Part shown: one piece after another, positions 1 through 13,000 of the stretch
Numbering within the stretch: the first letter of the stretch is position 1
Layout of the letters: each line of letters starts with the position of its first letter
Source: Anseranas semipalmata
Taxonomy: Eukaryota; Chordata; Aves; Anseriformes; Anseranatidae
Assembly (NCBI GenBank): GCA_013399115.1
Contig: VXAA01007190.1
Span: forward strand, 99,979 to 163,978
Reading direction: 5' to 3'
DNA length: 64,000 nt
The notes under the pieces: model-generated
The model's database searches: none
Told to the model about the DNA's origin: nothing
What the model saw: the letters and a program-made list of their open reading frames with translations, nothing else
Translations under genes and position numbers: made by a program

Positions 1-60
1 CCTTTCCCTTTCCCTTTCCCTTTCCCTTTCCCTTTCCCTTTTCCTTTTTCTTTTCTTTTC
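1..60. repeat. (CCTTTC)n simple repeat
   Basis: A pyrimidine hexamer repeat of CCTTTC runs for about 45 bases and then decays into a T/C-rich tract. It lies in the CEP290 intron upstream of the first exon in the window. It is not telomeric, because the unit lacks the CCCTAA pattern. Confidence 0.9.
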
Positions 61-390
61 TTTTTATTGTAGAAAGTTCATGTAGAATATTTTAACTTCC
101 TTAAAATCGTAGACTTGCTCAGTCAAGAGGCTTATGTATGTGTGTTGGTCTAGGAATTATATTAGCGTGACAGGAACAAATTTAAAAAGTTGCTGTGAAA
201 AGTGGACTCCATATAGTGTATATTCGTATAGAATTTTCAAGTGTTTGCAACAATGATCTGTGGCCTGCTTCTTGTAGTGGATTTGGAAAATATATGAAAC
301 ACGTGCATTTATGGAAAATATATTTCTTTAAATATGCTGTAATTTAAAATATGCTTTTAAAATATAAACCTTGTGTTAAAGCATGTTTTT

Positions 391-438
391 TATATTCTTA
401 AAGCATATTCTATATTCTTTATATTCTTAAAGCATATT
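391..438. repeat. short direct repeat, 29-bp period
   Basis: The 19-base segment at 391-409 recurs at 420-438, a local duplication in AT-rich CEP290 intron sequence. I see no other feature in 61-1070, which I read as intron. Confidence 0.6.
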
Positions 439-1070
439 TTAAAGAATAAAGCTTGTGTTTAAGAGATATTTCGAGACTAAAGATGCATCTGTTTCAGTGT
501 GTTGGGATCAGGAGCACAGACCTGAAGCAGGCTTCCTATCATCTTCACTTAGTGTACTTCAATTAACATACGTAGTTATTTCATCTGGGAGAAATCAAGT
601 TTTTTGGTTGGGAACTAAAACAGAAAATGCAAAGAATGAGCCTACTATGTTCTGTCTACTAGTAGACATTCAATCCAAGGGATCACACTGAATTTAGTCC
701 AAAGTAAGTAGCCCTGAAAAGTACATAGTATGGATATCACTGTCTATGGTGAGTCATAGTTGGTGAGGAGAATCACCAACTATTTTGCTTTCCAGGTCCT
801 GTCCTGTTGCACCACACTACTTGCAATATAGCTTAAAACTGCAATGGTGGATTTTTTTTTTCCAATACTAAGTGTTAAAAAGAGAAAAAAAGAACAGTAT
901 AATCATTGAGTATAACAAGAAGAAAAGAATTTTAAAAAACAGAAGAATTAGAGGAAAATTTTGGGAATACAGAGCAATAATTGTGCAGTCAGTGTGAAGG
1001 GTACTGCAGTTTCATGAATTTCTGGAATAACGTACATCAGTAGAGTTGCATTGTTATTTTGAACTAACAG

Positions 1071-4000
1071 GAACAAGAGGAAATAGCAAAGAAACACGAA
1101 GAAGACCTTAGAGTTCTACACCAGAAGTTAGACTTGTGTACTGACAATTCCCTTAAGAAATTCAAACAGACTGCTTTGGTGAGTTATGTGTATTTATGAG
1201 ATTAGTGAAATTGTTCCCAAATTTTGAAAATTGTTGCTCAAAAGAACAGTTTTGTAGTCACAAATAAATAACAAATGATGGCAAGAAGAATAAATGGATG
1301 GTTGATAGAGAAAGAACTCAGAAATTTGTGAAAGAATTTGAGACAGTTGGATTAGAGGACAAGTGTGAAAAACAAAGTTACCACCTTAGCATATAACATC
1401 ATTCTTTATATTCCAATTTATAGACTTCTAGGGGAGGGAAAAAGAGAGGGTATTTTTTTATTCAGTCTGTGGTTGCATTAAACCCATTTTAATGCAGATT
1501 TTCTCTTGACACTTTGTGATAAGGTGACACCTGCATTTAACTGGTTATTGTGTGAATTGTTCCATGTACAAAGCTCTTTTCCAAGTAGTGTGACTGTTTT
1601 TTCTGTGGACTAAGAGTTGTATCTCAGTAGATAAACATGATAAATATTAATGCTTGGTTATGTTTAGGACTGAGTTTAAAATGCATCACTAACACTTACC
1701 TTTTGATTTAAAGCTTAAAATGTTCATCACACATATTTGTTCTTTTTTACAGGAATTAATGAAAAATCCTTCTTTATCACTTTCCAGCAACGAACATTTC
1801 CTCCGTTTAGCTGAAATGGAGCAAACTGTAGTAGAACAGGACAATTCTCTTGCTTCACTTGTTGGCAAATTAAAGAAAACATCATCTGATTTAGAGAAAC
1901 AAAAACAAATTACTTTAATGAAAATCAAAGAGTTTGAGACTCTCAGAGCCCAGTAAGTTTTTAGGCTGTTAACATAAGTCACGGTTGGTCAGCTATGTAT
2001 TGCTGTTGCTGAAGTGGTCTATTGAACTGAGCATGTTTTTGCTGAATTTTAAGTTTGGCTGAAAAAAAAGAACTCAAGAGAGTTACCATGGTTGATAAAT
2101 ACAAATATAAACTATTTTTGTTTTGTAGCCCTTCATCAAGGCTAATATTGAAAAATTGTGGCTTCAAAAAATGCATTTCAGTTATTAACTTTGTACCGTC
2201 CACTGAAAAAGTATTCAATGAGTCTTGGTATGAGAGTTGTCTCCCCCCGACATCCATCTGGGCTTGCTGCCTGACAGGTTTAAAATCATTAAAATTTAAC
2301 CTCTGTTTAAAAGGAAAAAAGGATGATGCTTTCCTTAGCAGTTAGGGATAGGAATTAGAGTCAACAATGTTCTAATCTCTTTTGTTGATACTCTTGAATA
2401 ACTTCCTTAGTAAGTGGAGGCATTCTTTGTAGAGACATTTTTTTTGTGATTTTCAAATCTGTATATAATTTGCTTTAACAATAAAAAATACAACCTTGTG
2501 CCCTCTGTTATTTATTTGGAGTTTGTTAGCTTAATTATTACAGTGTAGCCTATTAATCCTTATTTTCTATTAGGCTTCAGGAAAAGCACACAGTTGATGT
2601 GGAACAATGGAAAGATGAAGCAAATGGATTGAAGAATGTGTTAGCTCAGATGGAGAAGGAATTAGCCAATGTAAAAGCTGAACTAGAGGCTCAAAAAGAA
2701 GCAAATAATAGAGCACCCACGGCAACGCTGAAAAACCTGGTGGAACAGCTGAAGAACCAGTTAGCCATAAAAGAGAAGCAGCAGAAAGTTAGTCAACAAA
2801 AATTACAAACTGATGTCACAAACGAACAGAAATGTTAAATGTGGCTTAATGTTTAAGAATACTATGTATAGTACAACACGAGATAGAATATAGTTGCATA
2901 ATTTAACATAGTAAAATACAATTGCATTTGGTTGTTTTTTAATGTTCATATTAGCAGCTTCTTCGCTTATAAGAACTTGTATTTGTTATTTTTAGGCTCT
3001 TAGTAAAGCACTTTTGGAACTCCGAGCAGAAATGACTGCTAATGCTGAACAGCAGATTATATCTGCAGCATCACAAAAAGAGGCATCTATGAATGTCCAG
3101 GAGATCGTTGACAGAGAAACAAAAGGGCTCACGGTGAGTACTAGGTAATGTCATTGTATTCCATTGTTGTACTGCTGGTAATCCTGATTTTTGTTTTTTG
3201 CTGTTTTTTTTTCTCTAGACACAGATAGAGGAATTAAATAATCAGATTTCAAAACTTACAGATAACCTTAAAATAAGTAAAAACAGGGAGAATGCTTTGT
3301 TAGATGAAAGAGATGAGTTGAACCAAGAACTTCAGAGGAAAGAAAAGGCATTTACTAAAATAATGAGAGAAAAAAATGAAATTGAAAAGGAAAATGAAGA
3401 ACTGAAGAAACGGATTAGGAGGCTTACCAGTAGCATTCAGGTACAAGTGATTTTTAAAAATGTGTTTGATCTTGGTCAAGTTTCTGCATTGGATGGGCTG
3501 GTTTGGGGGGGAAAGAGTACCTTTGACAGGCATTGAAACTGATACTTGATGTAAAAATCTGTCTGCTCATCATCTGGGTTACATGTGAGCTATTGCCTTT
3601 TGCTGTTGGAACTATGTCTGAAATAGAATGAAGAGGCTGAAAAATATTTTTTCCTTGATAGAAGTTTGAAAGAGTCTGAAGAGTTGAATTACCACTTTAA
3701 AAGCTTCTTTAAAAAATAGCTAGCTTGAAATTTGTGATCTTGCCTGCCCTTATTTCTCTGTTCAGAAGAGAAGTGAAAGATGTACAGTATTACTGTCTAA
3801 CCTTTCTTTTTGAATTCAACTACTTGCTGCCGTTTATTAAGTTTAGAATGCAAAGTTAAATTATTGAAGTATTAGAATGCAAAGATAATTTTAAAAAGGC
3901 CATTTATGTTGTAAGCTAATTCCACCAATTGGAATTAAAGTCCTTATTTTTTGAGGGGAGAAAAATACTTAGGTAGTAGTCATTAAACTTTAAGTTGGTG

Positions 4001-7000
4001 AAAGTTTGTAATTTTTCAGAACAAAGCTGATGAGCAAAATCTGATAGATGTACTTCAGAAAAAAGTTAAAAAGTTGGAAAATGAACTTGAGAAGAAGTGT
4101 GAAGAATCGGAAAAAAAAAGTGTAAGAGAAGACAAGGTATGTGATAAATACTGAGATCGTGGCTTTGAAAGACATCAGACATCATTGGCTTAAGTGTAGG
4201 CAGTTCAGTTCTCCCCACTGCCCCTAAAAATAACAGCCAGCCAGCCAAACTTGATCAGATCAGAAGCAGTTTCATGACAGTCAGTTCTTCATGTTCCCCA
4301 CGGTCTTTGTAAGTGATTATTCTTCACAATAGCAGTCACCACTTACAGGGGGGTCTGACTTGCTGGAGATGAGTTCATTTTACTAGTTGTTGGCTTTTTT
4401 GTTTGTTATTTTGTTATTTCAGTAACTAATCACTGGCTTGTCATGGTAATCATAAGGTATACTAGAATATTATAGCATGCTTGCATAATGACATTCAGAC
4501 TTTTTATGATATTAAATGTGATTTTAGGACTGAACTTATGTTTCCAGTTAGAGAATTTTTATACACCTGTTGTTTAGTGTTTAAAAATATTTTTCACAAA
4601 CTTGTTTTTTTTTTTTCCTTTTTGCAAGAATTTACTTTCTGTCCATCTCTTAGTAGCAGTAACTGTTTAGAGTGAAGACAGAAAAGAAAGTACAGGGACT
4701 AACTGAGGGAATGGAAAAGTTCAGCAAACAAACAAAAAAACTGCTTAGAGGCAATTTTTCAGTAGTCATTTGTGATCACATAGGTACAGGTTTTAGTTGA
4801 TGTACCATTTTATAGCTACTTGATTGTATCTGTAAGTAAAGATTCTATTTCTCATAGGAAAAATAAAATGAGCAGTGGTACAGCTTTGCAGCAGGGGCAT
4901 ATAAACTCCTGGTGAGCTGAAAGAAAAAGGATAGATCTGCTGTGAATTGGCATAGGAAAACACCTCTTTTTCTTCAATCTCTTTTTTACTAACTGTAATT
5001 CAAAGTAAAAGGATATATTTCACAAGCACCTCTAATTTCCCAAAATGTATCACTCCTTGTTTATAAAATGAATATTAAAAGGTGAGGATGAAGTTGGCAA
5101 AAAAATTAAACTTCATCAGCTTTGTAGACCAGTCACTATAGCAAGTTTAAGGTTTCCAGCTTGGACTGCTCTTTAGCTAATTATGGCTTAATGTTTTAAA
5201 TTTAGGAGTGAAAAATATACTATGTGTGGTTTTCTAATGTGTTTGCTTTAAGAAAATAATTCAAAAAGAAATACATAATTTGTTCATATGCTTCACAGAC
5301 CTCCAAGGAGGAAATAATTAGATGGGAAGAAAGCAAAAAATGGCAAATCAGAATGGAAGGGATGCGGAACAAACTAAAAGAAAAGGAAAAAGAAACAGAT
5401 TCTTTAGCCAAACAGTTCAGTACATTGAAGGAACTTTATACAAAGTGAGTTGTTTTTAATGCATTCAGCTTCAAAACTGATGGCATAAGAGAAATCCAAA
5501 TGTTTGCCACATAATTATAACAGCTTTTTATGTTTATAAGACAGATGCCTAGATTTGACATTGCTATTGAGATTAAAAGAATTAATTAATTTTCAAGTAG
5601 CAGGTTACTCCTTTAAGTATCCTTTCACTCGTAGAAGCTGACAACCTTATTTAGAAGAAACTGCCTCTGAATAAAACTAGTTTAAGTCCTTTATTATGCT
5701 TCTTGTATATAGTGTTCTGTTATTTCCATGAAACAAGTAACAGTTTCATGAAGACAGGCTGTTTCTCACCTCTATGTTATTTAATCAGACTGCTTGGATT
5801 GGATGCTGTGCTATTGTCATCTGTTGCACTACTGCAGTACTGACGGCTCTAGCGTTATGAGATAGAAACCTTAAAAACATACACGCACACAAAACACACA
5901 TGCCTGGCCTCCATGAAAGTTAAGTTTACTTCAGTACAGTAGTGGCAGGGTTTCACTGATAAAATATGTAATGATGGTGGTTGGTGATCACCACCAAATG
6001 ATGATGGTGGTTGTAGCTATTGTTAGATTGTGGTTTGAAACATCTGCAAAATGGCATTTATTCTTAGCAAATCACCCAGGAATTTCACATAAAACACAGG
6101 TGAGACCAACAAGTGATTTATGACATGCATGCTGCTAACTTCACGTTTGCTATTTTTTCCGATATTTGTGTTTTATTATTATTATTGGTAAAGCTGTGGC
6201 TGTCTGTACAGTAACCTTAATACACAAAAAAGGGGGTGTGGTACAGTGAGCAAATAAATTGCAAGTGTGGATTGTTTACGATAGAAAATATTTTCTCCTA
6301 ACGAAAGCAAGTCAGCAAATAAAGTTTTAGATGCAAATTTACTGGACATTGCAGGGCTGAAAAAGAGAAGATTACTCTACAGAAGAAACTGAAAACTACT
6401 GGTGTGACTGTTGACCATGTTGTTGGAGTAAGAGCCTCAGAGACTGAAAAGGAACTGGAAGAACTACGAAAACGGAATCTAGATTTAGAAAATGAAGTTG
6501 CTCACATGAGGTGAGAGGCATTTCAAAAGAATCTATAAAAGAATAAGAAATCTAAATGAGAAAAAAATCTGTGGAAAGAGATAGTGTCTATTAGATCAAC
6601 TGATAAAATCAGAAAAAACAGACCAAGTTGCAAAAGCCATTCTTTGAGCCCGTGACGAGCAAACTTAAAGCTGCTTGGGATCAATTGTGCATGTTCAGAG
6701 AATATGCAGCATCGGTTCATCATTCTAAAAGCTAAATAATATGAAAAACATGGCTCCTTTTGTGTAAAATTGTAATTAAAATTTCAAATTGGGGAAAAAT
6801 ACTGGAACTGAGGGTTGTAGTTAGAGTGTATTCATAATGAATTAGTGACATGGTTTAGTGGAGGGCTTAGTAGTGTTAGGTTATAGGTTGGACTGGATGA
6901 TCTAGGAGGTCTTTGCCAACCTAAATGCTTCTGTGATTCTGTGATAATCACTGTATCCGTTATCACAGTGGATAGCGTACCTCAGTAATAGAAGCTGTGC

Positions 7001-10000
7001 ACATCTCAAGAGAGCACATTCCTTTTCCCAAAGTAAATACTCTTGATTCATGGGGATTAGTTGAAATAGTGTATATGGCTATCCTTGATTTAGTATAACT
7101 AGCCCATTAATACTAGAAAATTCAGTCTAGTAATCCAGAAGTTCATGTTTGTTTTACATAAAGGGATGCTTTTCTGCATTAATAGCCATTTGTTTGTTCT
7201 GCTTGATTCATTTTTGGGTGTAGAACACAGCAAGCAATCCCACGAGATTCTGTTGTAGAAGATTTACATTTAAAAAATCAATACCTCCAGGAAAAGCTTC
7301 ATGCGTTGCAGAGACAGTGTTCAAGAGAGACATACTCTAGGCCCTTGGTAAGTTAATAATATGATCATACTACCTAGAAGAATTGAACCTACTTAACAGA
7401 AATATTTATTATCCATTTACTGTACTGTATCATTAGGCAGATTTTATTTCAAATGATAGTATTCTAGAACAGGATACGAAATACTCCATTTATAGTGTTA
7501 AAAAGAAAAAAAAAAAGAACTTCTAGATGCTGTGTTCTGCAGGTAGAAGCAGAAATACTCAACTTCCTAACGTGGAGAAATAAGGGATATGTATTGTCAT
7601 ATATGTGAGTCTGCAACTGAGAGACTACTTTTATACACCATATTGATTGAAAATTTGGCATACAGAGTTTGGGGAAATTCTAAGCTGCATTTCAGTTGCA
7701 TTAGGTGTTGTTTATTTTTGTTTGTTTTGTTTCGTTTTTACAGACTTCACTGTATGGTGAATATTGAATTACTAGGTTATCTTGATCCTTCAAGAAATAG
7801 ATTTAACAGTACAATCTGTTTCTTATTTCCTGCTTTGTTTTTACTGTCTTCTGCTTTTCTTTCATGCTTCATTCTATCTTCAACTTGAATCAGAGTACAT
7901 GTTACCAAACTGAACTGACCAACTCTGTTCCTGTCAGTATCAGTAAACAGAAGTATTTGAATTACCTTCAAAGGAAACCTATTTCAAATAGGGGTGAAAT
8001 CAAACATCAGACTAATCGTAGTATTACTGGTGGCAATGAAATAGATGAGGAAGCAGGCATACAAATATGCATCATGCATAATGAAGGCCATGAGGCTACC
8101 AAGGATGGAAGCACAGAATTGTCTTCTGAACAGCATCCTGAAGATAGTGAAAAATGCAAGGACACAGATATTTCTGGGGAAGGATTGAAAAACAACAATG
8201 AAGCTGAAGATGATGAGGAGAATTGCAGTTATAAAGAAGAAAATATAACCCAACCTGAAAATGGAAAAATTGATGAGGAATTTGAAGAGGAGGAAAGGAA
8301 GCAAGAAATATGCAAGCAATCAAATGTTGATAAAGAAGAAAGTGTAGAAAAGCCTTATATTGACAGAATGGTCTGCAATCAGTCTGATTCAGAAGAACCT
8401 CCTAATCAAGCTAACAACTATGAAGCAGAAAAAATAAATGTGAATAACAAAATGAATCAACACACTACAGAGAATAAATGTGAAACTTACCAACATGGTA
8501 CAGAGGGAGTTGAAACAACCCCAGAACTCTGTGAAATGCCTGAGGTTTGATCCTGTGGTGGTCCTCTAGCATTTCTTCTGTAGAAATGACATAGAATTAG
8601 AATACTTTGATCTTGATAATGCAGTGGTTTTGAATGGTCTGCAGGGATATTGAAGTAGTTACCAAGTGGTCCATAAAAGCAAATCTTATACTTTCACAAT
8701 TTGCATGTATGTCAGTTCACAAGTAAGCTACTGTCAATTCTACAATTTTGATCCAGAAAGTTTACAAATAATCACAATGATACATGCAGCTAGTTGATGA
8801 CCTTCATTCTTTAAGAGATTTACAATGTGGTATGACTTACACTTAGAAAAAGTGCTATATTGAAGCAAGTACTTTATTTCTGTCATTCTTAGTGTTACAT
8901 TAATGGGTCATATGGTTAATTCTATAAGCAGCAAAACCTGCTGATTATTGTATCATCAAAAGATTTGATTAGTATTGGGTAATATTTTTCCACATACCTA
9001 CAATTGCAATTGGCAATATAAGGCATGTGAACTACTCTTTATGTAATAGAAATGACTAGTCTCCAAGGGTAAAGACTTAAAATGTAGGAACTGACTCGCT
9101 GTTTGACTTCCGTGAAATTCTTACACCATCTATAGTATTTATTGAACATATCAGAATACATCCTTAAAATTAGATTCTGTTCCCAGGTACAGTGTCACAG
9201 CTTACCATGCTCAGTAGCTTTTTTGTCTTTTAGACTTTGAGCTTTATTTCTAGGCAATAGTTTGAGAGTTAATTGTGGTTTAACATTTTTTTTTTTATGG
9301 GTTTATACTGATTTGGTAAGCTTTCTCTAAAGGTTAAGCAAGTTTAGAAAATTTAAGAAAAGTAGTTAGAATAGAGTAGATCCCATTATTTGGTGATACA
9401 ACTGATCAGTTATATTTCACAAAATTTCAGTGATGAAGAAATTCCAAAATGATAGTATCTTGTTCTGTGAACATTTTGTTTTGATCTTTTTTTCCGTGAA
9501 AAATAGTACTAATCTGTTGCTCTTTATCAGCTACAAGTGGTACAATGAATAGAGTCTTATTATTTAATAATAATTTACTTTTTTTCCCTGTTTTCTGAAG
9601 ACATCAGGAATAGGATCAGATGATCAATATCGAAGAGAACAAGAGGTTCTAAAGGAAAATTTAAGGTTATCATCTGAAAATGTTGAGCTAAGATTCCAGC
9701 TAGAGCAGGCCAATAGAGATTTGCCAAGACTGAAGGTAACATCTCTTTACCTTTTGTCCCCTTTAACCTAGCACAAGTTAGGGGATCTCTTAAAAAGAAA
9801 CTGATGTCGTTTTTTGTACAAACTGTAAGTTTCTCCTGTTTTTATGCAGGATGAGAAAGCTTGGTAGAAATGATGAAAAATATCATTGCAATGGGAAATT
9901 CATTTCTTTTTAATTTTTTAAAAGTAAACCAAGCGTAATTTAGTTACTGTTCATCTCAAAAAAAAATCTAAATAAATAAGTTGCTTATTACTTTGTTTTT

Positions 10001-13000
10001 TGAGGACCAAGTGGGTGACTTAAAAGAAATGTGTGAACTTCTCAAAAAGGAGAAAGCAGATGTTGAACGAAAACTGGGCAGTGTTAGAGGGGTGAGTATT
10101 ATAACAGCATTTTTCATCACAAGTATATGAAACTGAAATATGAAAAATAGAAACATTTTATTAAAGCTAAAATATTTGGAATCAACTGAAAGTGAACAGG
10201 CATTGTTCTTGTTTTTTATTGTCAAAGTGTTCTAATAAATTAATGAAATTCAGTCAAAAGGACCATTAGAAGGAACAGAGCTACAATATTAAACATTTGA
10301 ACTATTGTGGCCTTGTTTTGTCATTTGGATTAAAGCTATCTTCAGAAATGTATTTGTACCAAAAATAAGAGTTACAGCCCTGGTAATAAAAATTATATTA
10401 ATGTATTTATGTAAATGTGTAATACAGCTTTATGATTTTAAAAGGTAGGAGTTTGATTTGATGCAGTTGTTAGAAAGTATAAGTTATTGTTAGTGACGTT
10501 GTTTCTTTTACTATGCAAGATTACACTTAAATTTTACTCAGCTACTTTAATAGAGCAATATTTCAACAGTTACAGGAAAAAAAGGCTTCAGCAATGCTGA
10601 GTGTCTCTCCCCTCACTGACTTGTCAAACTATTTGTGTGACCTTTTAAAGGAAGCAGACTTAAGGAAGAGTCTTTGTAGCTCTTGAAGTATACAAGGAGA
10701 ATGAGTTCTGCTTCTGGGTACCTGGAAAAAATTGTGTATTTCCCATTCTTTTTCTTGTACCTTGCATAAGGCAATTCAGTTTATAAAACTGACTGATTCA
10801 AAGGTTCTGAGGAGGCAGCAAATTCTGAACCTTCCTTCCTTTTCAGACCCAAACTGGTAGAGGGTTTTCTTTAGTTCTGCTGTGTACCATCACAAACCTC
10901 CTAATCCCTTCAGTGCTTTTAGAGAAGTAAGAATAAGTAATTCTCACTTCCAAAACTTGCTCACTACATAGGTTTACGCAGGGTTTCTAGTACTAAAATC
11001 TTCCCCATTTTCTGCTGTACTGTGGTCTTTACCTCTGTGGCAAGAAAAGGAGGTACTTCGTGGATCCAGAATTGGAAACAGCAGCATTGTTAAATCATTA
11101 TTGCTGAGGAATTCCACTGCCACAAAGAATATAAGGAAATAAAGGCCTTTGAAAACCCTTTAAACAGCTTTTCTACCTCATAAATGAATGCAATGGAAGA
11201 AGAAAAATAGAGAAAATAAGTGTTTATTTCATTTTATTATTTTTATTTTTTATTTATTTATTTACTTGTGCTTTAAGCTGTAGTTCTTCTGTCACTTTAA
11301 TCCAGTGGAAATATGGTTGCTAAAAAAGGGCCTTCGTACTCCATCAAGCTCCCAGACAGTCGTCATTTTTAATTTACCCTTTAGACAGTGTTAGCATTAA
11401 AGCGTTGTCAGTTGGGTCAGGAAACTGCTCTACAAGAAAAACTAAAAACTAAAAAAAAAAAAAAAAAAAGATTGATTTATTTTCATGATGTTTCACTTTA
11501 TTTCATAAAATACGGCAATATTAACTGCAGCTTTTTAGGTAACAGCAAAGAAGGAGCTGATATGTTGACTTTGAGGGTGAATATATCACTAGACATTTTG
11601 GGGAGCTAAGTATGCAAGAATCTTGAGGATTCATTCACACCAAAATATAACAACTTTTAATGAATATAAGGCAGTGGAAAAATATGCCATAAAATAAGAT
11701 TTGGAGTATCTCAGAACGTTAACTTGAAGTGTTTACCTCACTCTGTTTTTTTTCCCCTCTGCATAGGCTGGTAGGAGTGGAAAGACAGTCCCAGAATTGG
11801 AAAAAACAATTGGTTTGATGAAAAAGGTTGTAGAGAGAGTCCAAAGAGAAAATGAAGATCTGAAAAAAGCTCCAGCTGTGGTTTCTAATGAGAAATTACT
11901 TGGTCTTGAACAGGAAAATGAGAGGTTAAAGGTACTGATTTATCTTAAATAACTATATTTAGATAGCAGTTTATATACAAGTTACTAGGAAACTTGAACA
12001 GCAAGCCTGTTACTGATATTGATTAGTACAGAAGTGTTAAAAAAATATCAGATATGAAACTTGTAGAACACAAAAGCAAAACTTTATTTTAGCGTAATAT
12101 ACTGCATGATTTATGTAAAGGTACTGTGTATGTTAGGAATAATTTAAATATGTGTTGAAATATTATGTTCACTGTGCTAGGTAGCTGTAACTATGATGTG
12201 CTTTAAAAATGGAAATTTGAAATTTTCTACTAAGTAATGTATATGTGTTATAACAAACTGTTTACTATTTAGTCTGAAATGGAAAAAATGAAACTTCATC
12301 TGGGGGGCCAGCTGAGTATGCATTATGAATCTAAAACCAAAGGAATGGAAAAAGTCATTACTGAAAATGAGAGGCTACGTAAAGAGCTGAAAAAGGTATG
12401 ATCATTGTAATGCATCCCTTTATTTCCAGTAGTTACCGTATGTGGTAAGTGTCTTTTTTTTTTTTTTTNNNNNNNNTTTTTTTAATGGTTGATATGAAAT
12501 GGACACTTTTCTTAGTATTGATATTGCCATGACCGAATTTTTGATTATATCTGGAGAGGAGACATCAAGGGAACAGGACAAGACAGAATGTGGAAGTTGT
12601 AGTGCTAGTGATCTGAAATACATGCATCTGGGATACACTGTCAGTACTGAATCTATCTCACCATCTTTTTAGATAACCCGGTGCTTCATATGAGGTTAAG
12701 TATTTCATAAAACTTTGTTTTTATTGAACAATAGGAAGCTGACAGTGGAGAGAAGCTACGAATAGCAAAGAATAACTTGGAGATATTAAATGAGAAGTTA
12801 ACCGTACAGCTGGAGGAAGCCATTAAGAGGCTAAATTTGGCTGAGAACACAGGCCCTCAGCTTGATGAATCTGACAGGAAAAGCTGGAAATCAGTTGTTG
12901 TAACAAGGTAGGAATTGAGAATGAAGTTTGTCTTCATTCCTCGTTAAGTATTAGCAAAAAAAAAAAAAAAGACTTTCATTTTCATAATTTTTCTCTCTTC

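Noticed and set aside
1..60. Terminal hexamer repeat as a possible telomere or chromosome end
   Set aside because: The unit is CCTTTC, not CCCTAA, and CEP290 intron sequence continues directly after it.
455..691. 78-codon open frame near the window start
   Set aside because: No coiled-coil character and no fit to CEP290; the acceptor and donor phases needed for an extra exon are absent.
5972..6014. Palindromic TGGTGATCACCA within GATGGTGG repeats
   Set aside because: It is short and explained by a local simple repeat in an intron.
7984..8323. Minus-strand open frames opposite the candidate CEP290 exon
   Set aside because: They are antisense shadows of an A-rich plus-strand frame, giving Phe/Leu/Ile-rich translations without splice or start context.
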